DNA of 64,000 bases from Phanerodontia chrysosporium. Its lineage: Eukaryota; Basidiomycota; Agaricomycetes; Polyporales; Phanerochaetaceae. A program made the position numbers and the translations under genes. Location: the NCBI GenBank assembly GCA_001910725.1, contig MJGA01000057.1:25815-89814 (forward strand). The letters are read 5' to 3'. Under the pieces are notes generated by a model that was not told where the DNA came from, made no database searches, and saw only the letters and a list, made by a program, of their open reading frames with translations. Each line of letters starts with the position of its first letter. Positions within the stretch are counted from its first letter, which is position 1. Below are positions 21,108 through 32,979 of this stretch, in pieces.

Positions 21108-22347
21108 ATGCACTTCCGTTCCATCTTACTCATCGCCGCCGCGATGACGAGCGCAGTGCTCGCTACGGACATCCCTGGAGGGGTGCGCCTGGCTAAGCAG
21201 GGGGCTCTGAAGCCGCTGCTCGTCAAGCCAGTGGAGTCCTTCTCTGGCGGACTTCAGACAAGGGATAATCCCTTGCGGGACTGCTGATTGCTCGGGCATG
21301 TCCCGGCGGGTATGGTAGCTGCGGTAACGGCTATTGCTGCCCTATTAACGGCCAATGTTGCAACAACGGAGGTATGTCGTGCCCATTATTGTCGCCTAGA
21401 GAAGGATAGACTGAGAGAACGTACGATCCTGTTAGGCTGTTGTGACCCAGGTCATTTCTGCTACGGCACTGGCTGTTGTCCCAGTGGGGACTTCGGATGC
21501 GAGGGGAACAGTTGCTGCCCACCGGGGGCGCAATGCTGCAGCGGTGCGTCGAGTACATGAGACTACGGATTATGCAACTGACCTTCTGGGATAGGTGGTG
21601 GGTGTTGTCCTAAGGGGTAAGGTCGCAATCACGAGTTTCACCGATTGGCCGTTTCTCACCCACCTTGATATCCAGCCAATACTGTGATGTCGTAGATGGA
21701 CAACGTGGCTGCTGCGATGACGGTGAGACTTGCACGGCGGGACCATCGGATGAGTGTAGAGATGCAGGCTATTCGCCCTGCGCGGGAGACGATTACTGCT
21801 GCCGTAAGTGAACCGCATTCTCCACGCAGGGGAGTAACTAATCTGCGGCTGATAACGAAGCGACTGGGTGGACGTGCTACAATGCGGATGGACAAGAGAA
21901 GTGCAGACCACCGCCGAGCGGACCGAACACTGTGATCACAACAAGAAGTACGTTTCTCCGCGAGTACACTTGGTTGTGAAGCTCACTAAAGTGGGACACT
22001 CAGCTACCGCAACCTCGACACGGGTTGTGACCCCGCCGCCGCAGACGGTCGTGACAACGGCGCAGACAGACTTTCCCCCACCACCCGCAACCACCGTTGA
22101 AATCAACACAGATACGTTCTTCCCGACTCCAACAGACACCCCTGGTACATTGAACACGACGCCTACGTCAGGCAAGAGCAAGAGCACCGTTTTGCCCTCA
22201 AGTTCATCTACGTCCCCGGATGCTACGGATAGTCCTGCTGTAGGTGGAGGGTCCAGCAGTGGCGGCGTTGCTTCCAGAGGCACTCTGGAGCGTGGCGCTA
22301 GCCTCGTCATGATTGTTTCCTGTTGGATTGGCATGTTTGTTTTCTAA
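21108..22347 (+). CDS. Secreted cysteine-rich protein, probably GPI-anchored
   Basis: A signal peptide (MHFRSILLIAAAMTSAVLA) is followed by a propeptide-like stretch, then Cys-dense modules with CC pairs (CGNGYCC, GCCPSGDFGC, CCPPGAQCC, GCCDDGETC, DDYCC), a Thr/Ser/Pro-rich stalk, and a C-terminal hydrophobic tail (SLVMIVSCWIGMFVF) after small residues, as for GPI attachment. The CC-rich pattern resembles small chitin-binding-like or granulin-like repeats; the ligand is unknown. It probably sits at the cell wall or surface. At least four introns (one begins GTATGT at 21371; another starts GTACGT after ITTR). One lost C near 21268 breaks the frame before the first Cys module; the rest reads through. 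Confidence 0.75.
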
Positions 22348-22662
22348 TGCTGGCACTTGACTTGGTGTATGTAGGATGACGCCTCCGGACTCAATTTGGT
22401 TGGGCTAGTATCGTACGGTGTACTCGGTTGTTCCTCTGGACTGAATGAATGCGTGGGGCACTTTGCTACAACTTGGTCAAAGGAAGTCAGGTGTAACTCA
22501 CTGTTAGTAAGAAGGTCGGTAGCATCATTTAGTGAAGGAAGCTTACATATTAGCCGCCCATATAAGAAAATTGAACTTACACAATGACTAAAATTGCTTG
22601 ACCATCCGTAATGCTTTGAACCGGGATTCAGGATCAAACACTTTCAAGTTCGGCCTCTTCCC
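22348..22662. other. Intergenic
   Basis: Nothing recognised beyond 3' and 5' flanks. Confidence 0.5.
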
Positions 22663-24770
22663 ATGTTCAGTGCTCTCGCTCGTAGCCATGCTGCCAGAAA
22701 CATAGCTCTGCACTCTGTGCATCGCCGGTCTGCTTCGACCTTTGGTCTTGCGACTTCAGCTCGTCAAGGTCTACATCCAGATTATCGGGCTCGTGCCCGA
22801 GCCGAGGAGGAGGAGAAGTATGGACTCAAGAGTACGAAGAAGGACATGTCTGGGGCAGTGCTGCCCAACGAAAGCGAGGCGCAGGAGGACAAAGTTTTCT
22901 CTAGCAGGCATGCTAGCGAGAGAGAGCCTGCCAGACTACCTGGTAGGATTCTCCTTTCCGATCGCTCGACTTCACTGAACGAACCACGGCAAGCGTAGAC
23001 TGGCTGGAGCCGGGAACAAGCGCGAGACATCTTACATGGCAGCAGGTCTCGAACGCAGAGTACAAGCAACTCCCAACGGCGCTCCTACAGGTCGATTACC
23101 TCCCGGACGGCGTGACGGAAGATGAGGTCGCGGAACTGTTCTCCGAGTTCGGGAAAGTATTGGGTGTCATGCTCCGTGAGTCCGCGTCGCAATGCTTCAA
23201 GACGTCTTGCACTGAGATACATGTCAGGACGGTACAGAGTTGACCGTTTCTTCGGCCGTGCCTTCGTGTTGATGGCAGAAGAAGAACACGCACGTTACGC
23301 GTTCGCCGCAGCTGGCAAGAGAGGACTCAAGCTTCGCGACGAAAGCCTTGCAATAGACCTCGTGCACCGTCCTCCGGATGCGTCACCCATCCTATGGATT
23401 GGCGGGATCGAAGGATCTGAACGAGAGGTTGAGGCCGCCGTTCGCAGCACGTTCTCGCCGTTTGGGGAGATCAAGTCTATTGGTGAGTCTCTACGTACAT
23501 CGCGAGCTTGCGAAGATGCTCAGCATAGTCAGAATACGGTGATGGTAAGGACTACTGCCACGTCACATTCTGGACCGTCGCCGCGGCGGAGAAGGCGATG
23601 AGAACCCATCTCGAAAAGAACATTGAATGGCAGGGCCGTCCCCTGCGACTCGACTACACCTTCCACTATCCCACTCGTTTGTTGCATGTCTCCAACTTCG
23701 AGGGCAGCTTGATGTACATCTGCTCGTTCTTCCGGGAGTACATCAACTTCGTGGATTGGATCTCAGTCTGTTAGTCACCCGCAGTCTCACCTAAACTTTG
23801 GTACCTAACCAACGACCCTATAGCGCGAGGCGATCCAAGTCGACCGGGGAATGTCGCCTGGATCCACTTCGACAGTCCTGAACATGCAGAGGCTGTCCGT
23901 GACATCCTTGTCGACTACGGCCTCGTCGCCAGGTTCTCGCCCCGTGCGGATTTCCCAGTGGAATGGACGTGGAAGGCGCCGCCCTCGTACAAAATGCTCC
24001 GAGACTGGGCTCTGTCCGCTGAGGCTTCCCAAGGCAACGCCGGAAGGACGCTGAAGCAGCTGCAGTCAATCGTAACCAGGCCTGTGTTGATCACACATGT
24101 CCTGCACCTAAGCGACATACCCAAGGATGCCGTCCACAGTGACATCGACTCTGCTGTGCGTGCTGCTGGGGTGACCGGACGCTTCACTGTACATAAAAGT
24201 GCGTTCTATTCCGCTTTGAAATTCTCTCGGCTGACGAGGTTTTGCCACAGTTCTTTCGTCTGAAGATCGTTCTTTCAGTGGACGTGCCCTTGTCTCCTTT
24301 GATATCAAGGACGACGCCGTGCACGTCAGGCAAACGCACGAGAAGGAACCTCTGATCATTAAGCAGTCTCAGATACAGCTCAACCCGGCGCTACTTCCGA
24401 TGCTCAACGAAGCCAATCCTACCATAGTGGTGGAGCTCGTCAAGCCCAATATTGACGATAAACACAGGAAAGCCCTCGCCGAGCAATGCAAGCTGTACAG
24501 CAAGGGCAAAATCAACCGCTTTTGGTTGGGTGAGTGTTCGAGCCTTCCCTCGTGCACTTCTGTCTCACGGAGGTGTCTAGGCATGGATGGCAACTACTAT
24601 GTCGGGTTCGACCAGCTGGAATCGGCCATCCTGTGTCTAGAGCAGCATTCCCTGAACCCCATCACGGTGAAAGGACGCAAAGTGCGCCTGAACTTTGCCC
24701 CCTGCGAGACGAACCCGAGTACATCAGCGTATACCGGAAGATCATTTGGAACGGTGTCGCAGTTGAGTGA
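22663..24770 (+). CDS. Mitochondria-targeted multi-RRM-like protein 1
   Basis: ATG 22663 opens a basic, Arg/Ser/Ala-rich, acid-free presequence (MFSALARSHAARNIALHSVH), typical for mitochondrial import. The body is a series of RRM-like units: LLQVDYLPDGVTEDEVAELF with the strand FGRAFVLM; PILWIGGIEGSEREVEAAV with DYCHVTFWTVAAAEKAM; LLHVSNFEGSLMYICSFF with NVAWIHFDSPEHAEAVRDIL; VLITHVLHLSDIPKDAV with GRALVSFDI; then a last unit with GNYYVGFDQLESAILCL. Introns split units just before the second conserved strand. It is likely an RNA-binding factor of mitochondrial transcripts; no known orthologue is recognised. Two one-base losses: near 22952 (T run) and near 24698 (C run before the C-terminal DEPEYISVYRK). 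A paralogue of the next two genes and of 36454-37655. Confidence 0.7.
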
Positions 24771-25003
24771 GCAACGATGTTCTCGGAGTCCACTACGCTC
24801 GGCATCGCCTCGACTTCGCGCGCTCCGTTCAGCCCAAACCACCAAACCTGGACTGCGCTGCAGTGTGGATACACACATGGCGTTTTGCCATCTGTCAATC
24901 GCTGATATCAATACACAGTCGAACACATTAAGCTCGAGCGTATTAGCTGATGTGGGAATGCGATTACTTCTCGCAATGCATAGCTTGTAATGACACCGTC
25001 ATA

Positions 25004-26552
25004 CTACTCTATCTTAGGCCGCAGGCTCGGGCGTGATTTCGGCCTCATCTGATTTTTTCTTGGTGAGCCGCCGAGCATGTCGTCTGGTTCATTGGGGTCG
25101 GGCAGCAAAGTCCTTGGGCGGCGGCGCTGGTCCTTCGGCAAGCCAGCGTACCTCGCAGCGAAGGGGAACTCGCCGGACTGGCGGAACATCTCGAGCACAC
25201 GGGCTGCGTACTCGACCGCCTCGAACTCAATGAAGAATAACGGCGGCCTTTCGCCTGTCTTGTCAGGAACTACAATAGGTGTCAGGATTGTTTATTGCGG
25301 CGGGGCCTGGTAGACTGACCAGAAGTGATTTTAACGACGTGGTTGCCGCCCTCGAATATGGGCACGAAGTCCTCGAGGTCCGCGGCGGTGCCCGTGTGGC
25401 CGAAAATACAGAGCGTGTGATGCGGCTGTTCGTACTTGGGGTTCGGGGCGTTATAGTTGATACGGAGCAGCACGCGGCCGTTGCGGAAGGGCATCGCCTG
25501 GTGCTGGTCCATGACGGCCATCGCCTGCTCCTCGGACGCAAAGTCGACGAACCACGCGTGCGCGTTGAGAGCTAGGGGCGGCGGTCAGCCAGTACCGGCG
25601 AAAACGCATGCGCGAGAGTGACGCACCGTGGCGCATGGCGACGACCTCGCCGTACTGCGAGAAGATGGCATACAACGTCTGCTCGTCGAGCGGGGCATCG
25701 CCCGAGTCCTGCACGAAGAGCGTGCGCGAGGGCGCGCGTGTCTGCGTGAGCGCCCCGAAGCGGATCTGCAGCGGTTCGCCGTCGAACATGACGGGGGTCA
25801 GGGTATGGCTGTCGACGAGCCGGTCCGCCTCGTCCGCGGAGCTGAACGTCACGCTCCCGATGCGGCCCTCTCTGGTCGTGACTATGCAGGTCAGCACACG
25901 CGCGCCGCGGGATCACTGTGGAGGGCACATACCTATCGTGACGAGGGATACCTCCCCGAAGCGCGAGAACAGCCGCTGCAGGTCTTCTTGGTGCATGTCT
26001 GCCGGCAGGTTCTCAATGCGTACGGACGCAGAGCGCAGCTGGCCGTATTCGCTGTGGGACGTAGGATCCGCGTTCGAGGACTCGTCGCGGCTCAGACCAA
26101 ATGTAGACGGCTGGGCCTCCTGAGGGCGACGGCGCGCAGGTCGCGCTTCTTCCGCCTCGTACGCTTTTGAGGTGATGTTTTGATTGTACTCTCTCGCGAG
26201 TTCGAAGAGGTCCCTCAGGTGATCATTGCCGTCCGGTGCGCTCTGCTCTAGCGGCTCGTACTCGTGCTCCTCCTCCAGCTCATTGTGTGGAAACGCCGTA
26301 TGTGTTTGCTGCTCGTTCTGTGCGAGAACCGCATCAAAGTCCTCTTTGGTCTGCTGTAGCCTCGCTGCCCGTGAAGACCGCTACACAAGCCCGAAGTGAG
26401 CGTTGGTCGCAGGCAGCATGTATTGCACTCACATTTCGCCAGGCTCCGGGGGTCAGCAGTCGAGAATCGGGCTTGAGAGCCGTTTCTCGTAGCGGGCATG
26501 CTTTGCGAGTGGACTGTCGAAGAGAAAGCCGGGCAAGTGAGAGTCTGAACAT
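25004..26552 (-). CDS. Mitochondria-targeted multi-RRM-like protein 2
   Basis: The start ATG at 26552 gives a presequence MFRLSLARLSLRQSTRKACP. After an acidic linker come RRM-like units: SVRIENLPADMHQEDLQRLF with GRIGSVTFSSADEADRLV; TLFVQDSGDAPLDEQTLYAI with HAWFVDFASEEQAMAVM; TLCIFGHTGTAADLEDFV with LFFIEFEAVEYAARVLEM; then a basic tail. RNP1-like and RNP2-like strands are recognisable though degenerate. Introns lie inside each unit before the second strand (for example after EVSLVTI and after VVAMRH). All joins keep frame. The stop is at 25004; ending instead one frame over at 25016 would need an indel in an A run. Divergent from the next gene, with 115 bp between start codons. Confidence 0.75.
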
Positions 26553-26667
26553 GAGTGCACGGAAGAGGAAGGGACCCGCGATACCGCCAGTTTGCGGGTC
26601 TCGGAGGTGGAACCGCGCTCGCTCTTCCGGGGTCCCTCCGCCTTTCGCGGCTTTGCCTCCACTCAAC
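26553..26667. promoter_or_regulatory. Shared (bidirectional) promoter region of two RRM-like genes
   Basis: Only 115 bp separate the start codons at 26552 (-) and 26668 (+). No TATA box is visible on either strand. Both 5' UTRs and core promoters must fit here or overlap the neighbour's coding sequence. Confidence 0.55.
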
Positions 26668-27924
26668 ATGTCTGTCCTCCGCGCGACACATGCCCTCCGC
26701 CCCCTCCGCACCCTCTCAGTGCCTGCGCGCGCGATGTCGTTTGGCCTCCGCGGTTCAGCTTCCACCCCGGACCGCTTGGCGAAAGCGGGGCGCGAGAGTA
26801 CGCGCCATCGGCTGCAGTGTGACGGCTCCGCAGAGGACGACCGGCTGCTCGAGGCGGACGCAGAGCACAATGAGGAGATACAAGGCAGCGAGACAGACGA
26901 AGTCGGACCCGACGTGTTCCTGCGGCGCGCGCGCAGTGCGTCTGCGAGTTCCGAGAGACCCAAGAGGTCTGAGAGGCGCGACAGACCCGCGCCCACGCCT
27001 TCGCACAGGCTCTTCATCGGTGGCATTGGTCAGATCAGCACAGACGGCGACAGCGACATTGTGCGCGCACTCTTCAGGGGCATTGCGCACATCGAGGACG
27101 TCCGCATGGGTGCGTGCTTCTGCGTCTTTCCTCGCGTCCGCCGCTGACCTCGTCCTACGTCAGGCAAGGCCTCTTGCGTTGTCCGCGTGCGCACTGTCAG
27201 CGAGGCCGTCGCCATCATGGAAGAACACCGCCGCCGCCGCTTTGAGCACGGCGGCCGCCGGCTCGCAATCCACTACGTGACAGAAGAGCCCGGCAACCAG
27301 ACGAAGACGCTCTTCATTCGCGGCTTCACCGGCGGCGAGCAGCGCGTGCGCGAGATGCTTGGAAGCTGGGCTGACGCCGCGCTCAAGATCTTCGGAGGTG
27401 CGTCATCGGCCGCTGTCCCTCCCGTTTCTGTGCTAGCGCGTCTGACACGCAGACTGCAGGCAAGGCCGAGGGCGCAGACGTCGCATGGGTCGAGTTCCCC
27501 GACCGCGACGCGGCGCAGGAGGCAATGCAGACGCTGTGGGCGCTGTACCCAGACCTGTCCGTCGATTGGGCGAAGAGCGACCCGCGCCCCGAGTACGACG
27601 TCGGCGAGCCGAGCCAGACGCTCTGCATTGTCGGATTCGCGGGCTCGAAGCAGGAGCTGCGCCGGTACCTCGGCGACTACAGGCAGACGATCATCGACGT
27701 GCGGATACGTGAGTCCTTCCTATGCTCCGCCCCCGCCCCGTGTTCCCCATACTGAACGCGCAACAGCACCAACGCATGCAGACGGCGACCGCTGGGACTT
27801 TGTGTTCGTCAAGTTCAAGAGCAAGATCCACGCGATCGATGCGTATGATGCTCTTGCGCAGATCCCGCACTTCCGCGTGCGCTACATGAGGCCTGGCGAG
27901 AAGGGTGGACACGACCGTTCGTGA
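26668..27924 (+). CDS. Mitochondria-targeted multi-RRM-like protein 3
   Basis: ATG 26668 begins a presequence MSVLRATHALRPLRTLSVPA. A long charged linker precedes three RRM-like units: RLFIGGIGQISTDGDSDIV with CVVRVRTVSEAVAIMEEH; TLFIRGFTGGEQRVREML with ADVAWVEFPDRDAAQEAM; TLCIVGFAGSKQELRRYL with WDFVFVKFKSKIHAIDAYD. A short basic tail ends GEKGGHDRS. Introns 27110-27163, 27398-27459 and 27709-27766 all interrupt a unit after one base of a codon, at the same structural place, suggesting growth by duplication of an exon pair. The frame is clean throughout. Role inferred: RNA binding in mitochondria. Confidence 0.8.
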
Positions 27925-28818
27925 CAACCTTTGCAGTATACAACTATCCAGAGCATCTATTCCGCCTCTGGCGTGCAGATCCTCGCTAGTCTCTAGTAGC
28001 GATGATCATGCGCCCCAGCCCCCAGCCCCCAGGTGTCCATCGCCGACACGCGACCTAGAGTCTAGGACAACTAGCTGGGCTAGGCGGGGAAACCCTATCT
28101 ATAGCTCGCGTCAGGGCAAGCCTCTCGGTAGCGACTGGCCCGCCGAGAATGCTAGTCGGCCACAATGCAAACGAGACGCTCGTATCAGGGGAGCATTGCG
28201 AAGAGTCAACGCGCTGTCGCCTCCAAAGTGTAGGATAGCCGCCGTCTATGCCATACACGCTGTGAATGTTCACTGACGGTTTAAGGGTGTGTATCTCCGT
28301 TTGAGTGGAGGCGTAGTCTTTGTGACGAAAGATTATTGCACAAGGTGAAAGAGACTTGTTCAGGTCATGAATTACAGGTCGACTTTGCTGCCTGCCATAC
28401 GCTGCAGTGTCAAAGGTTCGCAGGCGTTGCGACCTCCAGCTGTCCATGTCAGACCCCGAAGAGTAGCGGCTGACGGCAAATGTCTGCCGTCATTACTGAG
28501 ACGGGTAGGTCTAACGGGACTGGATGCCCCGGGAGGCTGACGAACATAGGAGAAACATCTGTCTCGCAAGGGAGAATCGGTAGGCTTTGTGGCGTCCCGA
28601 GAGGCTTTCCCCGACTTGTTCGCCTCGATACTCGATATTGTTCGTCATTGCAGGGGCTACCGAGGGAACGATCGCACGCGCCTCGGGACCTCCAGCGGCC
28701 CGCCGATGCACCCGACGCCGCTGCCAGCCCTCCCGCGGCTGACTGCCCCCGCACACCCTTATATCCAGGCGCCGGGCGCACCCATCCGCACCCCGCACGG
28801 CCCCTCCTCCCGCAGACA
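27925..28818. other. Intergenic
   Basis: No supported gene. CTTATAT at 28758-28764 is a possible TATA-like element about 60 nt before the next start codon. Confidence 0.45.
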
Positions 28819-30091
28819 ATGTCCATGTCGCCCGACGCCGAACCGCCGCGCTCTGTGCTGGCCACGAGCAGCATCTCGTCCTTTTCCACCCTCGTATGTC
28901 CACCCACCGCTCCCGGCTTTGTTCAGGTGCTCACCTAGATTGGCGTTGCAGCCCTCCGAGGCCTCCATCCGCTTCGTCGACCGCCTTCGCGCTCCACGCC
29001 GCATATCCGACGCGCCTGCTTCAGCGCCCGAGACGACCTGCGTCGACGACCAACTCGACCCCGTTGTCGAGTCACCAAAGGTACCCACCAAGAAAAAGTC
29101 GTTCGTGAACGCAGTCAAGAAAGCCAGCTCTCGCGCCGCGCGCAAGCTTGCGTCGCGCAGCTGGGGCAGGGTGCGTCCTCCGTCCTGTCTGATCGGCGAC
29201 ACGCGCCTCATGCGCCAGCAGCACCCACGACCCGACGCTCCCGCCGACGTCCGCGCGGTGTTCACCGATGCCGAGCAGAGCGCGGACAGCGGAGGGAGCA
29301 CGAGTGCGAGTCCCACCGCGTCGCTCACCGTGCTCGCCTCGTCGAGCAGCGGCGCGTCCGGCCGCACGTCGAACGCCTCGAGCGACTCGCTCACCGCCGT
29401 GCACGGCTCGCCGCCCTCGCCCGCGCTCCCGCTCTTCCTCTCGTCGCCCCCGCCGTCCCTCTACGACCTCACGCGCGGCCCCTCTGACGGCCCCACCGAC
29501 GCGCCGGCGCCGGCGCGCAGCCGCACCGCACGCGCGCTGCTCCTCGTCCCGCACACCGCGCTCGCAGGCGCACTGCCGTTCGTCGCGCCCACGCTGCTCG
29601 CGCGCTTCACAAACTGGAGCACACACGCCGTGCACGCGCCGTGGCACGTCGGCGTCGCGCTCGGACTGCTGCTCGCGCTCCTCCGCGCGTTCGCGGCGCG
29701 CGCGCACCCGCTCGCAGCGCTCCTCGCCGTCCTCGTGCTGCTCGCGCGCGTCGCACACGCCTGGCGCGGCTTCGATCCGCGCGACTATGCGGACCCACGG
29801 GCGCACGCGTGGGGCGTCCTTCGCGCGCTCGTGCACGCCGCACCGCCGCCGCCGGACATGTGGGTCGGCGACCACGGCGGCAGCGACGGTGACGGCGGGA
29901 CGCAGCCTGCTAGGGAGCCTGGAGAGGACGAGGGGATGCTGGAGGCGCTGGCACGCATGCGCGCAGACGCGGGCGCGGCGCTCGACGTCGTCATCCGCCG
30001 GAAAGACCGCCCGCACGAGTGCCTCCGCATCGTCGTGGACTGCGAGGACGATGCTGGAGGTGGGGCGCGCTCTGGGTCGAGTTCTTTGTGA
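28819..30091 (+). CDS. Unknown protein with a C-terminal-half membrane hairpin
   Basis: ATG 28819 (MSMSPDAEPPRSVLATSS), intron 28894-28951, then a long exon. A basic segment (KKKSFVNAVKKASSRAARKL) is followed by a Ser/Pro/Thr-rich disordered region and two or three hydrophobic stretches (ALLLVPHTALAGALPFVAPT; WHVGVALGLLLALLRAF; PLAALLAVLVLLARVAHAW), then an acidic Gly-rich linker and a tail with LDVVIRRKDRPHECLRIVV. A 48-nt segment starting GTGCGT near 29171 could be a retained or optional intron (multiple of three). I do not recognise the family; the layout suggests a small ER or organelle membrane protein. Very GC-rich, so long shadow frames occur on all strands. Confidence 0.65.
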
Positions 30092-31103
30092 AACATATCA
30101 TAGATGAGAATGATAGGTTCCCTGCGTGTGTTCCAGGTATGCTATCCTGTCGTGTCTTGGCGAGTGACCGACGCATCGCGGTGTTTGGGCCTGTTTGTTA
30201 TCCGTAAGAAAGTCGACAAGCTACTGGTCACTTACATTCTCTTACCGTCGCAACACATTGGACGCCTATGGCGGTACATCTGTTCAGAAATTAAAGCCGT
30301 GTATTTTCGGCCTTAATCTGGGTCCATACCTGGGCATATGGACTGGAGCGAGATTGGTGTCATCTGTTAGCTTTGGTATAGTGCGATGTACATATCTTGC
30401 TCATCCCACCTTGGGCCCCGTGTCCGAGAAATTAGCATGCAATCCTTCATGCTCACATGCCAGGATATCCAGTGATTTCGTCAGCAGACGGATATGATGC
30501 CCATATGGGCTTGCATCTTTGCTGATGTCGTAAAATGGACAACTGAGTGTGCGAAGCAAGCTCAAAGGCTTCAGACTCGGTGTTCAATGATGGTGAGTGT
30601 CAATATCACACTAGCACAACACCAGTGATTTAAATATGCATATTTATACGTTTCTCTAACTCTACTTAGGTCATGCTAACCATGCAAGCTATCACACCCG
30701 CCCGGGCATTGATCGGGGCGACCGAGACACTCGACGCTTTGATGCCCGGGCTCGCCCGCGGATCAGCGGGAAGCGTGATGCCCGCCGACAGCTCGGCACC
30801 GGCCGATCGCAGGTAGGAATCGCACCGCACAGGTTTGCAGCCGTGTCGTCACAAAGGAGTGGCAGGAAACGTTTATGTCTGCTGTCCCCGTCGCATAGGT
30901 TGTGTGTAGATTATATTGCCATGCAAATTGTGGGTGGTCTCATGCAATCCGGTACGCGTCTTTCATGTACGCGGTTTCTGCTGCTGAGGGTGTAGAGGGC
31001 GTCGGCTGGTCCTGTATAGCCGCAGAGAGCCAGTCAGCGAATGGCCAGTGGGAAAGCGGTCGACGTACAGTCGACGACGTCGTGTCTTTGTACACGTCGA
31101 TGA
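30092..31103. other. Intergenic
   Basis: No coding frame supported. A 10-bp inverted repeat GCCCGGGCAT (arms near 30700 and 30742) stands out. The right end holds the 3' flank of the minus-strand gene. Confidence 0.5.
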
Positions 31104-32917
31104 TCACTCCCTCGCTCTAAGAGAAGAGTCAGATTCCGACATGCGCGCACCTATGCGGCGGCGGAGACGTACGGGGTGTGTTTCTTGCGTCCGCGATGAT
31201 TCGTACTCGTACGTGCTCGCACCGCGGAACTCGAGCGGGATCGTGTTCATGCCGCCTTCGTCCGTGCTCTCCCCCACGCTCTTGATGCGTTGCCGCGCAT
31301 TCAACCTGCAATGCCCGTCAGAACACTTCGAACGAGGTTGGCAACATGAACAACGTACAGCGCAAGTGTCGAGTTTGCGTAGACTGTCAGAGTAGGTGTG
31401 TTCATTGGGAAAGATAGAGCCGGGGCAAACACGTACGTTTACAAACGATCTCCACCATCCCGCCGAACATGAGGCTGTTCGGGACGAAATTGTACTGTCG
31501 GCGAGTCAAATGCCGTTCTCGTGCAAACAATGCAAGGTGCGCACCATGAAGACGACGCATATAGTAAACGCCCTGTGTCAAGAAACTATCAATACTGCCT
31601 ACAACAAGAATACAGACGCACTCACATCGTGAGTGCGCCGGTGTTGATTGTGTAGAACACAAGCTTCTGCACCATGTGTCTCGTACTGCAGGAACCCTCG
31701 TCAGAATACCCTGCGAAGTGGGGAGAAGCAAACGCACGCCTTGAAGCTTGACTTGTGCATGTGCAGGTAGTACGTGAGCAGCACGGTGCATGTGAGATCG
31801 GCGCTCGCCTTCAAGACGAGCCCGCAGTTCATCGTGACCTACGCTCAGCGTGAGCGCATATAGTCAGCCTCGAGCAGGGTGACGCACGTAGGGGCCACGG
31901 TGCGACGCATACGCGGGCCAGGTCCGGTATACATATCTGGAGGCGTTGTCAGTGAGCGTGCGTGCAAACAAAAAGTAATGACCTACAGCAGTGCCGCAGC
32001 GGCTGGGAGCACAATGGCTCAGTCGGACAGCTAGCGATCGATGTGCCAGGGGTACGCACCTAAGCTAAAGCCTGTATGCTATTGAGCGAGGTTGTTCCGA
32101 GTCGCAGACAAGTAGGGCGACGCACCACAGCACGCCAAGAGCAGCAGTGTTGGCAGGGCAGTTGCCATAATGTTTCCGCCGCTTACTGTAAGGATTGTGT
32201 CAGCTCATGGAGCGTTCTTAGACGGCAGGAGCATGCATACGTTGGCGAATGCGTACAATGGAGAACCTGCGGGGGAAAAGCACATGTTACAACCCCTGGC
32301 GGCCGTAGCAGATGCGCACCCACCCTTGTGCGAACGCGACAATGAGCACCTGCAAAGTCGGCGTTAGCAGCACTGCTGTGGAAGGATTACAAAAATACGC
32401 GCCTCCAAGACGATCGTAACCTTGCCCGCGCGAATCGCCGATCAGTGTGCGCCTGGTTTCGTGCAGCGCGAGACAGACATACCCCAGCACTCCTGTGGCG
32501 CGCGGTCCGTCAGCGGCAGGCGCACGTATTGCGTATGGAGGGGCATACCACACGATCTCGTTCGCTGGGAGCGGGTTCCCGATGTCCTCCACAAAATAGA
32601 CATAGAGCATGTGCAGGCACATGACGCTGTGCGCGAGCTCGAGCACACTGGGAAAGACGCGGCGTGTCGGATGTGGATGAGCATGTGCAGGTGTGGCCGA
32701 GGGACGTACAGCAGCGTGAGTACGAGCCCCTTCAGCCGGGGCGGGTCGCGCTCGTACGTCGTCCAGTAGGAGTACACCTGCGCGCACGTCACGCCAAAGA
32801 GCCTGCCACGCGCGTCAGCCCCGCTTGCCACCAGACCAGAGAGACCACGCACGTCAGCGCGATGCACACGAGCACGAGGAGGGGCCCGAGGAAGAGCTCG
32901 AGCGGGGGCGGCGCCAT
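31104..32917 (-). CDS. DUF6534-type multi-pass membrane protein 1
   Basis: Start ATG 32917 (MAPPPLELFLGPLLVLVCIA). The first exons spell the family pattern LFGVTCAQVYSYWTTYERDP then a TM helix with HSVMCLHMLYVYFVEDIGNP. Later exons give QGFSIVRIRQ, ATALPTLLLLAC, and the diagnostic KLVFYTINTGALT and SLMFGGMVEIVCKLYANSTL followed by LNARQRI and a charged tail with ESDSSLRARE. About eight short introns. The family is Agaricomycete-specific and usually predicted to have seven TM segments; function unknown. Joins across 31800-32300 are less certain than at the ends. TATAAG sits about 55 nt upstream of the start. Confidence 0.72.
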
Positions 32918-32970
32918 CGCGGGGTCAAGGGCATGTGCGTACGGTCCTGCGGGCAGGCGCGGCGCTCGCC

Positions 32971-32979
32971 CTTATAATA
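32971..32979 (-). promoter_or_regulatory. TATA box of DUF6534 gene 1
   Basis: Read on the minus strand, TATTATAAG ends about 53 nt before the ATG at 32917. Confidence 0.55.

Noticed and set aside
22663..24770. Calling RRM gene 1 a pseudogene
   Set aside because: Only two one-base losses, each in a homopolymer run, with all domains and splice sites intact; matches the window-wide error-like pattern.
29072..30016. 314-codon Arg/Glu-rich minus-strand frame
   Set aside because: Shadow of the GC-rich membrane protein gene; repetitive Arg/Glu/Ala is what reversed Ala/Leu/Pro codons give.
30700..30752. 10-bp inverted repeat GCCCGGGCAT with a 32-bp spacer as a possible terminator or mobile-element end
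   Set aside because: No duplicated target site, no adjacent element; could be a dimeric factor site but the evidence is too thin.
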